From JAAUTS01 sp034440395 (GTDB lineage: Bacteria > Verrucomicrobiota > Verrucomicrobiia > Methylacidiphilales > JAAUTS01): DNA of 64,000 nucleotides. Under the pieces are notes generated by a model that saw only the letters and a program-made list of their open reading frames with translations, was not told the origin of the DNA and did no database searches. Positions 60,242 through 64,000 of this stretch are shown here, in pieces. Positions within the stretch are counted from its first letter, which is position 1, and each line of letters begins with the position of its first letter. The position numbers were made by a program, and so were the translations under genes. The stretch is taken from NCBI GenBank assembly GCA_034440395.1, contig JAWXBW010000047.1:1-64000 (forward strand). The letters are read 5' to 3'.

Positions 60242-60494
60242 TTATTAAAAGTGAGCAGTGTATAGTTCAGTAAAATATTCAATCCACCAGAGAACACTAC
60301 GCTCAAACAAAAAATCTGCTGCAAAAGAAACAGAGTGGACTAATGCAGGAGCACCGAGATGTACGCGGGTAAGGGAATTATTTTCCTGCCACTAAGGGGA
60401 AATAACATTGATATCGAAAATGCTTTTCTCTCGTTCTCATTGATTTGCTCAAAATATTTCCAGCGAAAAGGACGAATCTGCGCTACTTTATTGG
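60242..60494. other. Divergent promoter region, nothing recognised
   Basis: Intergenic stretch between the oxidoreductase gene (minus) and the ADP-ribosylglycohydrolase gene (plus). No promoter element, operator or repeat stands out. Confidence 0.4.
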
Positions 60495-61511
60495 ATGCCT
60501 TCCCTCACTCAGTCCTTTCTCGGTTCATTAGCGGGGGATGCCCTAGCCATGCCTGGACATTGGTATTATGATCTCGCAGCCTTGCATCGCGATTATGGCG
60601 TAATCAATCACTTTATCGCACCTCGCAATCCGCATCCCGACAGTATTCTCTGGCGTTCGACCTACACCGCGCCTACCCCAGAGGCAGACATTCTTCACGA
60701 TCAAGCTCGCTATTGGGGTGTGCGTGGAATTCACTACCATCAGTTTCTAGCCGCTGGCGAGAACACTTTAAACCTCCGCTTAGCGGAGGAGTTGTATCGC
60801 ATGATTCGCTCCGACGGCAGCTATGACGCTGACCGATGGCTCGAACGTTACGTGCAATGTTTAAGGACACCGGGTTGGCATCGCGACACGTATGTAGAAG
60901 AAGTGCACCGCGGTTTTTTTATGAATCGTTCCAAGGGTAAAAAATTACGTTCCTGCGCTATTGTCGATGAACACATTGGAGGTCTGGCCTCCGTTCCCGC
61001 CCTAGTAGCTGCCACGGAAGGAATGGCGTTAGGAGAACTACGTAAAACCGTTCAGCTCCATGTCGCCTTATCCCACCAACATCGCGGAGTTCTCCATGCG
61101 GCTGATGTATTGACATGTGTGCTCCATGCCATTGCTCAAGGAACAGAAGTTGAAGCCGCTCTGGTGGCAAATGCCAATGATTTCTTCTCCCTGCGACAAG
61201 CACAGGAATGGGTTGCGCTAACGGATGAGGAGGTCGTGGGAAAACGGCTCAGCCCGGCTTGTTACATTGAAGATGCTTTTCGAGCGTCGTTATATTTAGC
61301 ATGGAAGTATCGCCGTGATTTTTCTGGCGGATTGATTGCAAACGTCATGGTTGGTGGAGACAATTGCCACCGCGGCGTAGTGGTCGGTGCCGTGCTTGCG
61401 GCGGCCAACGGATGCCCCCGTGAGTGGAGTGATGGGTTACTAGCCTTAGCTGTCCATGAGACTCGCCAGCTTGACCCAGTCAGTTATTGGAATCCGATAA
61501 ACGACCCATGA
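60495..61511 (+). CDS. ADP-ribosylglycohydrolase-family protein
   Basis: A 338-residue protein of the DraG/ARH fold, which removes ADP-ribose from proteins or small molecules using two magnesium ions. The N-terminal SFLGSLAGDALAMPGHWYYD carries the family start with its Asp. The mid-part has a long helical array. The C-terminal motif reads MVGGDNCHRGVVVGAVLAAANG. Classical enzymes have GGDTDTTG there, so the usual second and third metal ligands (D-T-D) are N-C-H. This subgroup is known but its substrate is not. Whether it is still a hydrolase is open. Start ATG 60495, no clear Shine-Dalgarno. Confidence 0.82.
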   Translation: MPSLTQSFLGSLAGDALAMPGHWYYDLAALHRDYGVINHFIAPRNPHPDSILWRSTYTAPTPEADILHDQARYWGVRGIHYHQFLAAGENTLNLRLAEELYRMIRSDGSYDADRWLERYVQCLRTPGWHRDTYVEEVHRGFFMNRSKGKKLRSCAIVDEHIGGLASVPALVAATEGMALGELRKTVQLHVALSHQHRGVLHAADVLTCVLHAIAQGTEVEAALVANANDFFSLRQAQEWVALTDEEVVGKRLSPACYIEDAFRASLYLAWKYRRDFSGGLIANVMVGGDNCHRGVVVGAVLAAANGCPREWSDGLLALAVHETRQLDPVSYWNPINDP

Positions 61512-61760
61512 GGCAAGGCTTTGCGCAAGTTGATAACAAGGTGCCTTAGGTTCTTTAAACCTTACGTTTCGGTAAAAGCGTTCCGTATTGCGTCTTGAAT
61601 CTTACTGAGTTCACGGAGCCCTTTCACCATTTCAAAGAAGCACTGCCCGCCGCTCTTGAGTTCCCACAGTTTGCCGAGGCGTTCTTTAGGACTTTGCCGT
61701 TTGTCAGCTTCACCACGACGTCGAGGTAGAATTTTTCGTTGCTGATTAAAATTTAAAAAC
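61512..61760 (-). other. Gap with a start-less open frame
   Basis: Between the glycohydrolase gene and the antitoxin-like gene. On the minus strand a frame stays open from about 61760 to a TAA at 61564-61562 and reads LPRRRGEADKRQSPKERLGK, then LWELKSGGQCFFEMVKGLRE and a polar end. It has no ATG and no family I recognise. It may be a gene remnant. Confidence 0.35.
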
Positions 61761-61964
61761 TCAGTTCTTCTTCTCGAAGTCTGGCGGTTCCTCGCGCAGA
61801 GTCATGGTGCCGCTCTCCTCTTTGCCCTTAGCCATCCGCATTCGGAACGCTGCGGCCTTCTTTTCCGTATAATCCCTGCGTTCCTCACGGGTCATGTCCT
61901 TGGTAGCCTCATAAATCCTAGCCTGAATATCGTGCTTCATTTTCACGCAATCGATCCGGGGCAT
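61761..61964 (-). CDS. Small antitoxin-like protein (VapB position)
   Basis: A 67-residue basic and acidic helical protein: CVKMKHDIQARIYEATKDMT, then REERRDYTEKKAAAFRMRM. The KMK...IYEATKDMTxEE pattern is that of small proteins encoded beside PIN-domain toxins, usually called VapB-like or hypothetical. The gene begins 22 bases behind the PIN pseudogene and is itself intact. The start could be the inner ATG nine codons in. Function as antitoxin is inferred from position and pattern only. Confidence 0.55.
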   Translation of the reverse strand: MPRIDCVKMKHDIQARIYEATKDMTREERRDYTEKKAAAFRMRMAKGKEESGTMTLREEPPDFEKKN

Positions 61965-61986
61965 TCCATCAAACTGTTTCCAAAAG

Positions 61987-62460
61987 TTAGTCGTCTTCGA
62001 GATTCACCTCCTTGGGCCTTACAATCTGTATCATTGCGTAGCCTTCTGCCAGATTTACCGCATTGAATCCACGAATACGATCCATCCGCACGATATATTT
62101 GAAATTCCACGATACGATGGCATCCGCCCTCGCCACCGTGGCTGCGGCCACATGCAGACAATCTTCCCTCTAACGCACAGCGACCACTCCCGCTGAAATG
62201 TAGGCGTTGGCCAAGTCATGGACTTCATCATCCACACGCACCGTTTCGCGCCCGCTGACAGGGACAGAATCCAGAATCCTTCCTACGGGCTCTGGAGCAC
62301 CTTCCAATTCTTCTTCCACCACTTTACTGGTCAACAGCACGGCCAACCCATTGGAAAAAAATTCGATGACCTTCAGTCAGTCCGCATCCCAGCATTCCGC
62401 GCTGTCGAAACAGCCGCCGAAGACGGAGGTATCCAAGCATAAGCGCCATTTGCGTTTCAT
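61987..62460 (-). pseudogene. Broken PIN-domain (VapC-like) toxin gene
   Basis: From ATG 62460 the frame gives CLDTSVFGGCFDSAE, a PIN start with its first acidic residue, then stops at TGA 62379-62377. After a frame change it reads LAVLLTSKVVEEELEGAPEP and VRVDDEVHDLANAYISAGVV. A TAG at 62172-62170 interrupts it, and it continues CLHVAAATVARADAIVSWNF, then FNAVNLAEGYAMIQIVRPKEV, to TAA 61989-61987. The DCLHVAAATVARADAIVSWN core is the typical late PIN motif. At least two lesions, one frameshift and one nonsense codon, are needed. Confidence 0.78.
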
Positions 62461-62737
62461 TGCGTCGGTTTAATACTTTGTTCATACTGCGTAAAGGGTT
62501 TGTTTGAAGGTAATGCGAATTTTTGTATTACTAAAATTAAGGCGTAGTAGTGGTAATAAAGCAAATTTAAATGACTGGATATTTAGAAAGTATTATCGAG
62601 AATCTCACTTATCTTTTACCTGAATGTTCACGCTTTGATCTGCCGCCATAAATTGTTAGACACAAGATTAAGATACTTCTTTTCTCAAGGTTGTTTAGTA
62701 GATACGCTTTAAATCGAAAATTGTTACCTCAACACTC

Positions 62738-63004
62738 ATGACACTTATGATTAAATTATCCTTACTTCTTTTAACTAGCTTCCTCTTCATCGGCTGCGGT
62801 GAAACGAATTATAGTTTATACTCGACGAACCAAGGCGAGAAGACGCAAGCTCTCTACAAGATCAATAACGACACGGGCGAGACATGGATTCTTCAGGGCG
62901 ATTTAACGGAAGTCACCGCAACCAATGCCGCCGCCCAATATTTCCAAGGCTGGAAACTTGTGAAGTCGCACGCAGAGGCTAAAGCCGAAGCGTTGAAGCG
63001 TTAA
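62738..63004 (+). CDS. Small lipoprotein
   Basis: An 88-residue protein with an N-terminal signal peptide ending in the lipobox LFIGCGE, so it is probably lipid-anchored. The mature part (about 68 residues) is polar with YSLYSTNQGEKTQALYKINN, then DTGETWILQGDLTEVTATNA, and a Trp-containing FQGWKLVK. No family is recognised. The start could also be the ATG three codons in. It is alone between the dead PIN locus and the XRE-cupin gene. Confidence 0.55.
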   Translation: MTLMIKLSLLLLTSFLFIGCGETNYSLYSTNQGEKTQALYKINNDTGETWILQGDLTEVTATNAAAQYFQGWKLVKSHAEAKAEALKR

Positions 63005-63197
63005 GGGCAAAGAGCTTTCTCCGCAGATTACACAGGTTTTTAACAAAGGTTGCAGATTCCTAAAAAAGAATCTGCGTAAATCTTTAAAATCTACGGACAA
63101 TTCTTTTCTTGGTCTTCTAGGTTTTGAGTTTCAAGTATCCTCTGCCGAAGGTATACGATATTGACCAACGTTCTTTATTATCTCATTGTCTCAGGCC

Positions 63198-63788
63198 ATG
63201 GGTAAGGAAAGTGTTGAACAAATCATTGGTAAATCCATCCGCACCTGCCGGACTCAGCAAAGTATCACGATCGAACAGTTGTCTCAGATGGTGGCTCTAA
63301 CTAAGGGTCAGATTTCTAAAATAGAAAATGGTCTAGTATCTTCTCCCGTGGGAACGTTAACACGGATAGCCCAAGCGTTAGGAACGGAGCCAAGCACCTT
63401 TTTCAAAACCAGTCAGGACCGTAAGTCCGCCCAGTTAGTGCGGAGTCATGAGCGTAAGCCCGTGGTAGGGCGCGCCTCTAAGATGGGACATTATTATCAT
63501 TCTTTAGCTTTTGATTTACCTTTTCAAAAGTCTTTTGAACCTTATTTGATGATCATCGAGGAACAGAAACTTGATCCCAAAAAGAACTCGTTCCAACACT
63601 CCGGTCATGAAATGATTTTTATGCTCAAAGGACAAATGAGCTATCGTCATGATGGATCAATCTATGATTTAGAAGTGGGGGACACGCTTTACTTCGACGC
63701 TAATAAAGAGCACGGACCTGAGAAAATTAAAAAATCACCCGTGCATTTTCTCAGCATTATCAGTAATCATACCCCACCCATTTCTTGA
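63198..63788 (+). CDS. XRE-family transcriptional regulator with C-terminal cupin domain
   Basis: An N-terminal helix-turn-helix (about 6-66, SIRTCRTQQSITIEQLSQMV, then ALTKGQISKIENG) binds DNA. A C-terminal cupin barrel (about 110-185) reads FQHSGHEMIFMLKGQMSYRH and LEVGDTLYFDANKEHGP, with the metal-binding His and Glu of the family. Such proteins sense a small molecule and regulate nearby metabolic or transport genes. The length of 196 residues is normal. ATG 63198 is preferred over an in-frame TTG four codons upstream. It ends 22 bases inside the convergent M20 peptidase gene. Confidence 0.88.
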   Translation: MGKESVEQIIGKSIRTCRTQQSITIEQLSQMVALTKGQISKIENGLVSSPVGTLTRIAQALGTEPSTFFKTSQDRKSAQLVRSHERKPVVGRASKMGHYYHSLAFDLPFQKSFEPYLMIIEEQKLDPKKNSFQHSGHEMIFMLKGQMSYRHDGSIYDLEVGDTLYFDANKEHGPEKIKKSPVHFLSIISNHTPPIS

Positions 63789-64000
63789 AGCATGGCTTTA
63801 ACAAAACGAGCACCACCTTCAAACTGAGTTAGGGGAAAAGTCTCATTGGGCGCATGAGCCTGACAATCAGGTAGTCCCAGACCTGCTAGGATGACCGGCA
63901 CTTGAAGTTGTTTTTGTAAAAGTGCGGCGACAGGAATGCTTAAACCTTCTCGCGTCCAAGCGGGTGCGCGGCCAAAGGCTTGAGTTAAGGCACGACTCAC
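63767..64000 (-). CDS. C-terminal part of an M20-family peptidase (runs off the right end)
   Basis: The last 77 codons of a peptidase of the M20 dipeptidase/carboxypeptidase family; the start lies beyond base 64000. The REGLSIPVAALLQKQL segment and GLGLPDCQAHAPNETFPLTQ, with the metal-binding His of the AHAPNE motif, are typical of the C-terminal end of these enzymes, as is the final EGGARFVKAML helix. The 3' end overlaps the convergent XRE-cupin gene by 22 bases. Confidence 0.85.
   Translation of the reverse strand: MSRALTQAFGRAPAWTREGLSIPVAALLQKQLQVPVILAGLGLPDCQAHAPNETFPLTQFEGGARFVKAMLQEMGGV

Noticed and set aside
62207..62473. Plus-strand frames of 74-88 codons opposite the PIN remnant
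   Set aside because: The minus strand reads as a PIN protein when repaired, so these are antisense shadows.

Overview
The window looks like ordinary chromosome of a Gram-negative member of the PVC superphylum, most likely Verrucomicrobiota (inference). It carries outer-membrane machinery (TolC-type channel, RND pump, beta-barrel porin) together with a McsB-ClpC pair, a YlbF-family protein and a ribonucleotide reductase small subunit of the type first described in Chlamydia. Base composition is moderate, with one more G+C-rich stretch at about 57.2-60.2 kb. Many genes lack a clear Shine-Dalgarno sequence. No rRNA, tRNA, CRISPR array, prophage or intact insertion sequence was seen.

Layout. 0.4-5.2 kb: NlpC/P60 peptidase, YceI, a response regulator, a MEKHLA protein, RlmI, and a nucleotidyltransferase with an overlapping small partner. 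5.3 kb: a striking nested palindrome (REP/BIME-like). 5.4-9.8 kb: comM-yraN-rnhB, two tandem cyclophilins, a TPR protein. 9.9-13.5 kb: DUF5069 and phosphoesterase genes, then a strip of decayed genes (a dead toxin-antitoxin pair, an antitoxin fragment, a gene with two in-frame stops). 13.5-14.8 kb: thyA-folA. 14.9-26.2 kb: porin, GHL10 glycosidase-like protein, CCA-adding enzyme, a UPF0104 membrane protein, a sugar isomerase, bS21, a class III cyclase, Dus, Maf and a C-terminal processing protease. 26.4-31 kb: TolC plus RND pump with no adaptor gene. 31-35 kb: PanD, an ECF sigma/anti-sigma pair, a hybrid histidine kinase and YlbF. 35.3-36.8 kb: broken nucleotidyltransferases. 36.8-40.9 kb: a ribBA-ribH-nusB-ftsY-mnmA operon. 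41-46 kb: ExoD, PEP carboxylase, a double-ACT protein and a DUF4412 protein. 46.3-50.7 kb: mcsB-clpC-menG. 50.8-51.3 kb: a dead ParE-type locus. 52.9-57 kb: nrdB-nrdA. 57.2-61.5 kb: SelO, a disulfide-reductase-like flavoenzyme and an ADP-ribosylglycohydrolase. 61.5-62.5 kb: a dead PIN toxin beside an intact antitoxin-like gene. Right end: a lipoprotein, an XRE-cupin regulator and the tail of an M20 peptidase.

Two results stand out. First, NrdB has Glu116 where the first metal ligand is usually Asp and Leu154 where the radical tyrosine normally sits, with the other five ligands kept. This is the signature of a class Ic (Mn/Fe) reductase. Its upstream region holds two NrdR-box-like elements three helical turns apart. 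Second, the non-core gaps are a graveyard of small toxin-antitoxin and nucleotidyltransferase modules, each broken by a few point changes whose ancestral frames can still be read.
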